Source: an uncultured Verrucomicrobia subdivision 3 bacterium
GTDB taxonomy: Bacteria > Verrucomicrobiota > Verrucomicrobiia > Limisphaerales > UBA11358
Reading direction: 5' to 3'
NCBI GenBank assembly: GCA_903895255.1
Contig: CAITTG010000009.1
Location: 33,092-97,091 of the forward strand
Length of the DNA: 64,000 nt
The translations under genes were made by a program, and so were the position numbers. Shown here piece after piece: positions 10,890-18,916 of the stretch. Position 1 is the stretch's first letter. Every line of letters starts with the position of its first letter. The notes below the pieces were generated by a model, which saw only the letters and a program-made list of their open reading frames with translations, searched no databases and had not been told where the DNA came from.

Positions 10890-12758
10890 ATGAAACCATA
10901 TTTGCGCATCGGCGGTTTGCTGGGGATGTTGTTAATCCTCGCCGGTTGCACCACCCCCATTGGCGCGACCAAGGTGAGCCCGCAGCAGGCTTACGAGCAC
11001 CTGCATCAGAACGCACTGAACAGCGGCCAGCCCAGCGCGGAAGCGCTGCGGGTGCTAAACCGCTACAACCTCCGGCAGGCGTTTGCCAGCCAGCCGGATG
11101 CCACCCTGGCCAAACTGCAGGCCGTGGCCTGCACCGACGACCGCCGGGATGTGCTGTATGCCCTGGCCGAGCTGAATTACTGGAACGCGGGCCGGATCAG
11201 CCGCAGCGTCAAGCCGGGCGTGGCCCGCCACGCGCCCGACAGCTATTTCGCCGCGGCCATTTACGCTTACCTGTATTTGGAGGGCGCCAGCCAGGAGGCT
11301 TTGCCGAATCCGTTTGATATTCGTTACCGGGTGGCGGCGGATTTCTATAACCGCGGACTGGCCCTGAGCTTGATCGTGAACACGAATGCCCGGGTGGAAC
11401 TGGCGGGCGGCCCCCGGCAAACCCCGCCCGGGGTGGTGTCCGTGGACTACACCCAGCCGGGGATGGCCTGGGATTTAAGTGTCATCAAAGAGTTTTATTC
11501 GGCGGATGAATTTGTGGTGCGCGGGCTTTCGACGCGCAACCGCGATTCCGGACTGGGAGCCCCCTTGATCGCGGTGGCGGGCCAGTCGGGTAATTTTGCC
11601 GAACCGCTGCGAGCGCCCGCGACGGTGTTTCTCCGGGTGAACGGTAATGTGCGGGACTGGAGCGCCGGCCGCCTGACGGCGAGCCTGGAACTGTACGCCA
11701 CCTTTGACGCCACGCAGGTGGTGGTCAACGGCCGCAAGGTGCCGCTCCAGACCGACACCACGGCGCCGATCGCACTATGGTTGAACGACAGTCCGGTCTG
11801 GCAACTGGGTCTGGCCCAGTTTTTTAACGGTCAACGCCTGGCCAAATCCGGCCTCCGCCGGAGCCAGCCTTACACCCCGGGCCGCATTCCCGTGGTGTTT
11901 GTGCATGGCACGGCCAGCAGCCCCGTCTGGTGGGCGGAAATGTGGAACACCCTGCGGGCGGACCCGGTGCTGCGGGAGCGCTGCCAGTTTTGGGCGTATA
12001 ATTATGCCAGCGGCAATCCCATCACCTACACTGCCGGACTGTTGCGCAACGACCTGCTGGGTGAAATCCACCAACTGGACCCGGACGGGAAGGATCCCGC
12101 GCTGCAGCACATGGTTATTATTGGCCACAGCCAGGGCGGATTGCTAGCGAAACTGACCGCCATTGACACTGGCGACCAGCTCTGGCAACTGATTTCCAAA
12201 ACGAATTTTGACGCGCTGAATCTCGATCCCAAAACTCGCGGACTCCTCTACAGCAACTTTTTCTTCAAGCCGCTGCCCTGCGTCTCGCGGGTGGTCTTCA
12301 TCGCCACCCCGCACCGGGGCAGCTACCGAAACACCCAATTTGTGCAGCGCTTTTTGAACCGGTTCATCGACATGCCCGGGGAGGTGCTGGAGGCCTCCGC
12401 CAGTCTTTTCAAGCTGGGTGACACCGTGCAATTACCGATGGGCATTCGCAATGAAGTTCCCTCCAGCCTGAATGGCATGGCCACGGACAATCCATTTTTA
12501 CTCAAGCTGGCGGAAATCCCGGTGGCAGCGCCCATCAAGGCCAATTCAATCATCGCCATCCAGGGCAACGACCAGCCGCCCAAGGGATCGGACGGGGTGG
12601 TGACTTACACCAGTGCGCACGTTGACTATGCGGAGTCGGAATTCATCGTGCGCAGCGGGCATTCCTGCCAGGGCAATCCGGCCACGATTGAGGAGGTGCG
12701 GCGGATTTTGTTGGAAGACCTGGCTGCTGCGGGTAAGTTTCCGACGGGCAAACAATGA
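10890..12758 (+). CDS. Lipoprotein alpha/beta hydrolase (lipase-like)
   Basis: A 622-residue lipoprotein from ATG 10890, chosen because it gives a clean lipoprotein signal (MKPYLRIGGLLGMLLILAGC, lipobox LAGC with Cys20). An N-terminal region of about 330 residues with no family I recognise is followed by an alpha/beta hydrolase fold: an oxyanion-type RIPVVFVHGTASS, the nucleophile elbow GHSQG in VIIGHSQGGLLAK, a later HRGS segment (FIATPHRGS) and the C-terminal GHSCQ segment that may hold the catalytic His. This pattern resembles triacylglycerol lipases and PGAP1-like hydrolases. It should sit in the outer or inner membrane, facing the periplasm. It ends the operon begun by the Ser/Thr kinase; a terminator-like hairpin follows at 12797. 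Confidence 0.88.
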   Translation: MKPYLRIGGLLGMLLILAGCTTPIGATKVSPQQAYEHLHQNALNSGQPSAEALRVLNRYNLRQAFASQPDATLAKLQAVACTDDRRDVLYALAELNYWNAGRISRSVKPGVARHAPDSYFAAAIYAYLYLEGASQEALPNPFDIRYRVAADFYNRGLALSLIVNTNARVELAGGPRQTPPGVVSVDYTQPGMAWDLSVIKEFYSADEFVVRGLSTRNRDSGLGAPLIAVAGQSGNFAEPLRAPATVFLRVNGNVRDWSAGRLTASLELYATFDATQVVVNGRKVPLQTDTTAPIALWLNDSPVWQLGLAQFFNGQRLAKSGLRRSQPYTPGRIPVVFVHGTASSPVWWAEMWNTLRADPVLRERCQFWAYNYASGNPITYTAGLLRNDLLGEIHQLDPDGKDPALQHMVIIGHSQGGLLAKLTAIDTGDQLWQLISKTNFDALNLDPKTRGLLYSNFFFKPLPCVSRVVFIATPHRGSYRNTQFVQRFLNRFIDMPGEVLEASASLFKLGDTVQLPMGIRNEVPSSLNGMATDNPFLLKLAEIPVAAPIKANSIIAIQGNDQPPKGSDGVVTYTSAHVDYAESEFIVRSGHSCQGNPATIEEVRRILLEDLAAAGKFPTGKQ

Positions 12759-12796
12759 GGCAGGAGGCTGACGGCGGGTACCAGCGCAAATAAAAA

Positions 12797-12817
12797 CCCC
12801 TGCCGGTCAGGCAGGGG
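12797..12817 (-). terminator. Rho-independent terminator shared by convergent operons
   Basis: Perfect 8-bp stem CCCCTGCC (12797-12804) and GGCAGGGG (12810-12817) with a 5-base loop. Read on the minus strand it is followed by TTTTTATTT, a classical intrinsic terminator for clpC, which ends at 12846. On the plus strand it follows the lipoprotein hydrolase gene but the T-rich tract comes only after about 15 bases, so it is weaker in that direction. Confidence 0.85.
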
Positions 12818-12845
12818 CATGGTAAAAAATTGTATTTTTCGCCGA

Positions 12846-15356
12846 TCAGCTCGCAACCGCACCCTCCGCAGCCGCGGTTTGCTTGAAGACCAGCTTGTCG
12901 TTGTCCATGGTCACGGTGATCAAGTCCCCCTCGTGCAGGTTGCCCTTGAGGATTTCCTCGGCCAGCGGGTCTTCGAAGAACCGCTCGACGGCACGGCGCA
13001 TGGGCCGGGCGCCGTATTGCGGGTCGTAGCCCTTTTCCACCAGAAAATCCTTGGCCTTGTCGTCCAGCTTCAAGTGCAGGTTCTTGTGGCGCAGGCGTTC
13101 GATGACCTTGTCCACTTCCAGGGTCAGAATCTGGATGAGGTCAGCCTTCGTGAACGAGTGGAAAACGATGATGTCATCCAAGCGGTTCAAGAACTCCGGA
13201 CGAAACACGCGCTTGGATTCGTCGATGATTTTTTCCCGCATCCGGTCGTAGGTGCTCTCATCCGTGATGGTGGAAAAGCCCATGGTGGACTGCTTCTTGA
13301 TCGTGTCGGAACCGACGTTCGAGGTCATCAGGATGATGGCGTTCCGGAAATTCACGATGCGGCCTACGCTGTCGGTGAGTTTGCCCTCTTCCAAAATTTG
13401 GAGGAGCATGTTCCAGACGTCGGGATGCGCCTTCTCGATTTCGTCGAAGAGCACCACAGAGTAGGGATTGCGGCGGACTTTTTCGGTCAACTGGCCACCT
13501 TCCTCGTAACCGACATATCCGGGCGGCGAACCGACCAGGCGGGAGACATTGAACTTCTCCATGTACTCGCTCATGTCGAGTTGGATGAGGGATTTGGCAT
13601 CACCAAACATGTTCTCGGCCAGGGTGCGGGCGAGCAAGGTTTTGCCCACGCCGGTCGGGCCTAACAACAGGAAGGTGCCAATGGGCCGGCGCGGGTCTTT
13701 GAGATCCGCGCGGGAACGGCGCAGGGCCTTGCAAATGGAGGTGACGGCATCGTGCTGCCCGATGACCACTTTCTCCATCTCTTTCTCGACGGTGAGCAAC
13801 CGCTGCATCTCGCCCTGACCCATGCGCTGAAGGGGCACGCCGGTCCATTTGGAAACCACGTGCAAAATTTCTTCCTCATCAACTTTGATGCGCTTTTCCT
13901 CGCCGGCGGCACGCCAGTCGGTCAGGAGCTTTTCCAATTTTTCCTTGGCCTGCTTCTCCTTGTCGCGCATCGCGGCGGCACCCTCAAAATCCTGGTTTTT
14001 GATGGCCCGTTCTTTGCGGGTCTTAACGTCCTCGATCTCCGCCTCGATGGTTTTGACCTCGGGCGGGCGCGTCATGGTGGTGATGCGGGCGCGGGAACCG
14101 GCCTCGTCCAGCACATCAATGGCCTTGTCCGGCAGGAAGCGGTCGGGGATGTAGCGGTCGGAGAGCTTCACGGCGGCTTCCACGGCTTTGTCCGTGAACT
14201 CGGCTTTGTGGTGCTCCTCGTACTTGTGGCGGAGGCCCTTCAAAATTTCGATGGCATCATCGATGGACGGCGCCTCGACCTTGACGGACTGGAAGCGGCG
14301 TTCCAGCGCGGCATCCTTCTCGATGTACTTGCGGTATTCGTTCAGGGTGGTGGCGCCCACGCATTGCATCTCCCCGCGTGAGAGGGCGGGCTTGATGATG
14401 TTGGAGGCGTCCATGGTGCCCTCGGCGGAACCGGCCCCCACAATCGTGTGCAGTTCGTCAATAAACAGAATGATGTTCTTGGCGCGGCGGATTTCATCCA
14501 TGACCGCCTTGATGCGTTCCTCGAACTGGCCGCGATACTTGGTGCCGGCCACCATCAGGGCCAGATCCAGCGTGATGACGCGTTTCTCGCGCAAAATTTC
14601 CGGGACATTGCCTTTGATGATTTCCTGCGCGAGACCTTCGACAATGGCGGTCTTGCCCACGCCCGCCTCACCGAGCAGCACGGGGTTGTTCTTGGTGCGG
14701 CGGCAGAGAATTTGAATGACCCGTTCGATCTCGTTCTTGCGGCCAATGACCGGGTCCATGTCACCTTTGCGGGCGATTTCGGTGAGGTCGCGGCCAAACG
14801 CCTTGAGGGCGGGGGTTTTGACCTCGCCCTTTTTGCCTTCGGCAGCGGGCTTCTCGGGGGCTTCCCCGCCACCACCAGCGGCCGCCTGTTCCTCTTGGGC
14901 GGCGAAATTGGGATCCAATTCCTTCAGGATTTCCTGGCGGGTTTGTTCGATGTCAATTTCGAGATTCTTGAGGACCCGCGCGGCCACGCCGTCGCCCTCC
15001 CGCAGCAAGCCCAGCAGAATGTGCTCGGTGCCGACGTAGGTGTGGTTCAGCGCCTTGGCTTCCTTGGAGGCCAGGGCCAGCACCTTTTTGACACGGGGGG
15101 TGTATGGTATGTTACCGGCGAGTTTTTGGTCAGGACCAGTACCCACCTCTTTTTCGACCGCCAGGCGGACGGTGTCGAGGTCCAGGCCCATCTTCTGGAG
15201 GACATTCACGGCCACGCCCTGGCCCAACTTAATGAGTCCCAATAAAAGGTGTTCCGTGCCGACAAAATTATGGTTGAACCGGTCGGCTTCCTTGCGGGCC
15301 AGCGCGAGCACCTGTTGCGCGCGCGGCGTGAAATTGCTCATGGCTTCATCGCTCAT
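12846..15356 (-). CDS. clpC: ClpC AAA+ protease ATPase subunit
   Basis: An 836-residue Hsp100 unfoldase that feeds substrates to ClpP. Two ClpN repeats (about 8-150) are followed by the first AAA+ module with Walker [10 protein letters not shown] at 229-237, a UVR/M-domain coiled coil (about 437-475, [20 protein letters not shown]), and the second AAA+ module with Walker A GPTGVGKT at 566-573. The UVR middle domain separates ClpC from ClpA and ClpB. In firmicutes ClpC with ClpP degrades proteins marked by phospho-arginine, bound by the ClpN domain. Here it is the last gene of ilvE-mcsA-mcsB-clpC, 14 bp after mcsB, and ends at the terminator at 12797. ATG 15341 is an alternative start. No ctsR repressor gene is present in this operon. 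Confidence 0.96.
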   Translation of the reverse strand: MSDEAMSNFTPRAQQVLALARKEADRFNHNFVGTEHLLLGLIKLGQGVAVNVLQKMGLDLDTVRLAVEKEVGTGPDQKLAGNIPYTPRVKKVLALASKEAKALNHTYVGTEHILLGLLREGDGVAARVLKNLEIDIEQTRQEILKELDPNFAAQEEQAAAGGGGEAPEKPAAEGKKGEVKTPALKAFGRDLTEIARKGDMDPVIGRKNEIERVIQILCRRTKNNPVLLGEAGVGKTAIVEGLAQEIIKGNVPEILREKRVITLDLALMVAGTKYRGQFEERIKAVMDEIRRAKNIILFIDELHTIVGAGSAEGTMDASNIIKPALSRGEMQCVGATTLNEYRKYIEKDAALERRFQSVKVEAPSIDDAIEILKGLRHKYEEHHKAEFTDKAVEAAVKLSDRYIPDRFLPDKAIDVLDEAGSRARITTMTRPPEVKTIEAEIEDVKTRKERAIKNQDFEGAAAMRDKEKQAKEKLEKLLTDWRAAGEEKRIKVDEEEILHVVSKWTGVPLQRMGQGEMQRLLTVEKEMEKVVIGQHDAVTSICKALRRSRADLKDPRRPIGTFLLLGPTGVGKTLLARTLAENMFGDAKSLIQLDMSEYMEKFNVSRLVGSPPGYVGYEEGGQLTEKVRRNPYSVVLFDEIEKAHPDVWNMLLQILEEGKLTDSVGRIVNFRNAIILMTSNVGSDTIKKQSTMGFSTITDESTYDRMREKIIDESKRVFRPEFLNRLDDIIVFHSFTKADLIQILTLEVDKVIERLRHKNLHLKLDDKAKDFLVEKGYDPQYGARPMRRAVERFFEDPLAEEILKGNLHEGDLITVTMDNDKLVFKQTAAAEGAVAS

Positions 15357-15370
15357 ACGCTTATAGTGTG

Positions 15371-16480
15371 CTACGATTCCTTCGGTTTGTCCAATCCCCT
15401 TGGCTCAATTTTTTTGACCAGGGGACGGCCGACATTTTTCAGACATTCCCGGAGCATGTCCGCCCGGAGAATATCACGCTCCTCGGCGGAGAGCTTGTCA
15501 GATAGCTTGCGCTGCAAATGGGCGGGCTGGGTGGTCAAAAACAACTCGTCAACCAGCGAACGTTCGGTGCCGGGAAACACTTCCATGTCCACGCCCAACC
15601 GCAACAGCGAGAGGAAGTTCATGGTTTCCTTGGAGGTGATGCTGTGGGCATTGGCCAGCGTGCCGTAGGCGCGGCCAATGTGGTTGTAGACCACCTTGGG
15701 CTTCTGCTCCATGAGCGTCTGCCGGGCATTTTCCTCGTGCTCAATGATCTGGGAAAGGACTTTTTCCAAGCGCTCCACGATGGTGGTTTCATTCTCGCCC
15801 AGGGTCATTTGGTTGGAGACTTGAAACACATTGCCCAAGGCCTCGGTGCCTTCGCCGTACAAACCGCGCACCGCCAGGCCGAGTTTGTTGACGGATTGAA
15901 TGATGGGGTTGATGTGCTCGGCCAGGACGAGCCCGGGCAGATGGAGCATGGCACTTACCCGGATGCCGGTGCCCAAGTTGGTGGGACAGGCGGTGAGGTA
16001 GCCGAGTTCGTTGCTGAAGGCGTAATCGAGCTTCTTCTCAAGCGCGGTGTCGAGCTGGTCAATCGCGTTCCACGCCTGGCGCAACTGCAAGCCCGGCCGG
16101 AGGGCCTGCATGCGCAGGTGATCCTCCTCATTGATCATCACACAAAAGGTTTCCTCGCGGTTGAGCACGAGGCCGCTGCCGGCGGTTTTGGCCGCGTGTT
16201 CCCGACTGATCAAATGCCGCTCGACGAGAATCTGCTTGTCCAGCGCCGTCAGGTTGTCCATCGCCTCGGAGAAGGCGCCGCTCATCTCGGGCAGGCTCTC
16301 GACGGCGGGGCGGATCAGCTCAAGCACTTTGACGCGCTCGGGCTTTTTGGCCCAGCCGGGAAAAGCATAGTCGCGCACATTGCGCGCCAGCCGCACGCGG
16401 CTGGACATGACGATACGGTCGTTCGGACCATGGCGCCGGGCGGTTTCCGCAGGCGGAGAGAGGAACGTGTGAATCTGCAT
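15371..16480 (-). CDS. mcsB: Protein arginine kinase McsB
   Basis: A 369-residue kinase of the phosphagen (guanido) kinase fold that phosphorylates arginine side chains of proteins and so marks them for ClpC-ClpP. Visible features: the nucleotide-contacting SSRVRLARN at 26-34, the catalytic acidic loop NEEDH at 117-121, the CPTNLGTGIR phosphate-binding loop, and the allosteric phospho-arginine pocket motif RDILRA at 335-340 (RDXXRA in the family). All features needed for activity seem intact. It sits between mcsA and clpC in the same order as in firmicutes and, as known, chlamydiae. The activity on protein arginine is inferred from family and context. Confidence 0.96.
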   Translation of the reverse strand: MQIHTFLSPPAETARRHGPNDRIVMSSRVRLARNVRDYAFPGWAKKPERVKVLELIRPAVESLPEMSGAFSEAMDNLTALDKQILVERHLISREHAAKTAGSGLVLNREETFCVMINEEDHLRMQALRPGLQLRQAWNAIDQLDTALEKKLDYAFSNELGYLTACPTNLGTGIRVSAMLHLPGLVLAEHINPIIQSVNKLGLAVRGLYGEGTEALGNVFQVSNQMTLGENETTIVERLEKVLSQIIEHEENARQTLMEQKPKVVYNHIGRAYGTLANAHSITSKETMNFLSLLRLGVDMEVFPGTERSLVDELFLTTQPAHLQRKLSDKLSAEERDILRADMLRECLKNVGRPLVKKIEPRGLDKPKES

Positions 16481-16521
16481 TTTTATAATTGCAACAACCG
16501 GATTTTAATCAGTCCCGGGCA

Positions 16522-17046
16522 TCAGGCGCTTTTGGCGGTCCGGCGCGGGGTCAGCCGGTTGATTTCATCCCGCAATTCCGCGGCCTGTTCAAAATTCTCG
16601 TCATCAATGGCCTTGGCCAGCTTCTTTTGCAGGGCCTTGATGCGCTCCGCGGTGTCGCGGGATTCGCGCAGGGCTTCCGGCGCTTTGCCAACGTGCCGCG
16701 TCCCCTTGTGCATGGTCTTGAGCAGGCCGCCCAGACCTTCGGCAAAGGTGGTGTAACATTCCGAGCAGCCCAACCGGCCGGATTTCTTGAAATCCGCCTG
16801 GGTAAAACCGCACTTGGGGCAGCGAATTTCCACCCCGCCGCCAGCGGATTCGATTTCGTTCGACGCGCCCAGCCCCAGCATGGTGTCGGCAAACGGGAAC
16901 ATGGCCAGGTTGCTGTCCAGGCCCTTGGCCTTGGCGCAATCGTCGCACAGGTCCAGCTTCTGGGCCTTTTCATCCGCCGAAATGTTGGTCAGAAAAACCG
17001 TGGCGGGTTTCTCTTTGCAGACCGAACACATTTTTTTTGAACTCAT
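16522..17046 (-). CDS. mcsA: McsA, zinc-finger activator of McsB
   Basis: A 174-residue partner that activates the McsB arginine kinase. It has four CxxC pairs in two zinc-finger-like modules (Cys7/10 with Cys34/37, and Cys76/79 with Cys94/97), followed by a C-terminal UVR domain (about 134-170, IDDENFEQAAELRDEI) of the type that contacts ClpC or UvrA/B family proteins. Length and layout match McsA. It begins 6 bp after the ilvE stop and is followed 41 bp later by mcsB. Confidence 0.95.
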   Translation of the reverse strand: MSSKKMCSVCKEKPATVFLTNISADEKAQKLDLCDDCAKAKGLDSNLAMFPFADTMLGLGASNEIESAGGGVEIRCPKCGFTQADFKKSGRLGCSECYTTFAEGLGGLLKTMHKGTRHVGKAPEALRESRDTAERIKALQKKLAKAIDDENFEQAAELRDEINRLTPRRTAKSA

Positions 17047-17052
17047 AATTGA

Positions 17053-17925
17053 CTACGGGTATATCGGCTCACCCATGGTTTTAGTCAAGGCATGATAATT
17101 TTCCACCAACTGACGCGTGAACGGCCCGGGTTGTCCGGTGCCGATGACGCGGCCGTCAATCTTGACGACGGGAATCAACTCCGCACCGGTGCCGGTGAGG
17201 AAACATTCGTCGGCGTTAAAGAGGTCGTAGCGGGTCAAATTTGGCTCGGCCACCTTCCAACCGGCGGCGATGGCCAGGTCCATGACCGTTTGGCGGGTGA
17301 TGCCATAGAGAGCGCCGGCCGAGTTCGGCGGGGTCAAGAGCGCGCCCTTGCTGACCACAAAAATATTGTCGGCCGTGCCCTCGGCCACATAACCCTCGGA
17401 ATTGAGCATGACCGCCTCTTCCACCCCGGCGTTGTTGGCCTCAATCTTGGCCAGGATGTTGTTGAGATAATTGAGGGATTTAATGGCCGGATTCACCGCG
17501 CTGTGCAGATTGCGCACGGTTGGCACCGTGACAATGTCCATCCCTTTCTCGTACAATTCTTTAGGATAAACCTGGATCTTGTCGGCGATGATGATCACCG
17601 AGGGGTTTTTACAACGATTGGGATTCAGACCCAGCGTGCCCACGCCACGCGTAACCACCAGGCGAATATAGCCATCCGTTAACCCGTTGACACGGCAGGA
17701 TTCGACGGTCGCCTTCATCAACGCCTCATGGGACATGGGAATTTCCAGCAAAATGGCTTTGGCCGAATAAAACAGCCGGTCAATGTGCTCTTTTAATTTG
17801 AACACCCGGCCGTGATAGGCGCGAATGCCCTCAAAAACACCGTCGCCATAAAGCAACCCGTGGTCAAACACGGAGATTTTGGCCTCGGATTCGTCGCAAA
17901 ATTTACCATCAATGAAAATTTTCAT
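17053..17925 (-). CDS. ilvE: Branched-chain amino acid aminotransferase
   Basis: A 290-residue fold-type IV PLP enzyme that moves the amino group between glutamate and the keto acids of leucine, isoleucine and valine. The PLP lysine is Lys149 in NPAIKSLNYLNN. The family signature EAVMLNSEGYVAEGTADNIFVV and the GITRQTVMDLA phosphate-cup segment are present. D-amino acid aminotransferase and aminodeoxychorismate lyase share the fold; the length, FEGIRAY at 31-37 and the NPNRC segment favour IlvE. It is the first gene of the mcsA-mcsB-clpC operon, a metabolic gene leading a stress-response set. Its start lies 98 bp from the divergent tRNA-Glu. Confidence 0.92.
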   Translation of the reverse strand: MKIFIDGKFCDESEAKISVFDHGLLYGDGVFEGIRAYHGRVFKLKEHIDRLFYSAKAILLEIPMSHEALMKATVESCRVNGLTDGYIRLVVTRGVGTLGLNPNRCKNPSVIIIADKIQVYPKELYEKGMDIVTVPTVRNLHSAVNPAIKSLNYLNNILAKIEANNAGVEEAVMLNSEGYVAEGTADNIFVVSKGALLTPPNSAGALYGITRQTVMDLAIAAGWKVAEPNLTRYDLFNADECFLTGTGAELIPVVKIDGRVIGTGQPGPFTRQLVENYHALTKTMGEPIYP

Positions 17926-17980
17926 GCCAATCCTACCAACCTAGGGGAAAAGCGGGGGTGAAGCAAATGTGAATTTGTTC

Positions 17981-18008
17981 GTGACAGCCGGAAAAAATCA
18001 CGTATGAT
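17981..18008 (+). promoter_or_regulatory. Sigma-70-type promoter of tRNA-Glu
   Basis: GTGACA at 17981-17986 and TATGAT at 18003-18008 are separated by 16 bases, close to the sigma-70 consensus, and TATGAT ends 14 bases before the first base of the tRNA. Assignment is from sequence and position only. Confidence 0.6.
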
Positions 18009-18022
18009 TTAAGGCCCTTTGC

Positions 18023-18097
18023 GACCCTATGGTCTAGCGGTTAGGACACCTCCCTTTCACGGAGGTAGCCCGGGTTCGATTCCCGGTAGGGTCGCCA
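18023..18097 (+). tRNA. trnE: tRNA-Glu (anticodon TTC)
   Basis: A 75-base cloverleaf: acceptor stem GACCCTA with TAGGGTC (7 perfect pairs), D-arm from GTCTAGCGGTTAGGAC, anticodon stem CCTCC with GGAGG around the loop CTTTCAC (anticodon TTC, reads GAA/GAG), T-arm CCGGG-TTCGATT-CCCGG, discriminator G and an encoded CCA at 18095-18097. It supplies Glu-tRNA for translation. No intrinsic terminator is obvious just downstream. Confidence 0.97.
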
Positions 18098-18137
18098 TTC
18101 TCTTTCCTGCGAAAATCATTTAAAAACCACCCAAAAA

Positions 18138-18330
18138 CACTGCTGTCCAAAACAGGAGATTCCGGAACTGCAATCTGCGATTTTGTTGGGTTTTTTCAAT
18201 GAGGATGCGCATTCTGAAATTCAGGTTGGCCCTTGGTGGTCAAAGCGCACCTTGAAAGTAAACACCCTTTAAACACAGGGGAAATCCTGCTTGTGGGATG
18301 AAATTCCCCGACATATTTTGGACAGCAGTG
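18138..18330. repeat. 193-bp element bounded by perfect 15-bp inverted repeats
   Basis: CACTGCTGTCCAAAA at 18138-18152 is repeated in inverted orientation as TTTTGGACAGCAGTG at 18316-18330. The interior has no gene and is less GC-rich than the neighbours. It begins 41 bp after the 3' end of tRNA-Glu. Size, terminal inverted repeats and lack of coding capacity fit a miniature inverted-repeat element; no flanking target duplication could be made out. Confidence 0.55.
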
Positions 18331-18916
18331 ACGCAAAACAGTGAATCACGGGCCATTTGAACCGGATTTTACCGGCAAGTCTTCGGTGATAAGCGCGGGC
18401 AGACGAGGGGACGCGGCTTGCCGGGTTTACCGGGCATGCTCACCCGGCACAATTTTCCAAGCCAATGGGTCATTTTTGAAATTGAACAAGAATCCCGCGT
18501 GGAGGCCGGTCTCGGCCACCCCCGGCAGAGTTATGACGGCGGCGGGCAGTCCGCCCACTGCTTAAATCGCCGCGGCATTGGCCGCGGAGGCTTGGGCGTG
18601 GGTCTCAGGGTCGCCAGCGGCTTGTTGCGGGCTGCCAGTGCGGCGGCCAACAGTCCACCGGGCGCACGGTTTCGGTCCACCCATCCCGGCCTCCAGATCG
18701 CCTGTCTGATGCAAGTGACAAACCCGCTTGATTTATGTCCAAAAACTGCAAGCTTATGCCCGGCACACGGTTTAATCCGCAAGTAACCGGACCGTTATGC
18801 CAGCGAGCCTGGTCATCGCCATAACCAAACCTTGGACAGATCTAACTTTAAATTAAGCATTGGACCAATGTCCAAGCCAGGGCGGCCAGCCGCAGCCGAA
18901 GCCAAGCCATTACAAA
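18331..18916. other. Intergenic region before the glutaminase gene
   Basis: About 590 bp without a supported gene. Short open frames exist on both strands but are rich in Arg, Pro, Gly and Ala and look like chance frames of GC-rich DNA. The palindrome-like GGCATTGGCC and a CGCCGCGG..CCGCGG stretch lie near 18570. The promoter for the glutaminase fusion is presumably in the last 150 bases but no good -35/-10 pair was seen. Confidence 0.4.

Noticed and set aside
18440..18560. A 43-residue minus-strand peptide with an LPGVAETGL stretch that recalls the C-terminus of ribose-5-phosphate isomerase A
   Set aside because: It is preceded in frame by a stop (TAA at 18564-18562) and no other part of RpiA could be found upstream in any frame, so it could be chance or a very decayed remnant.
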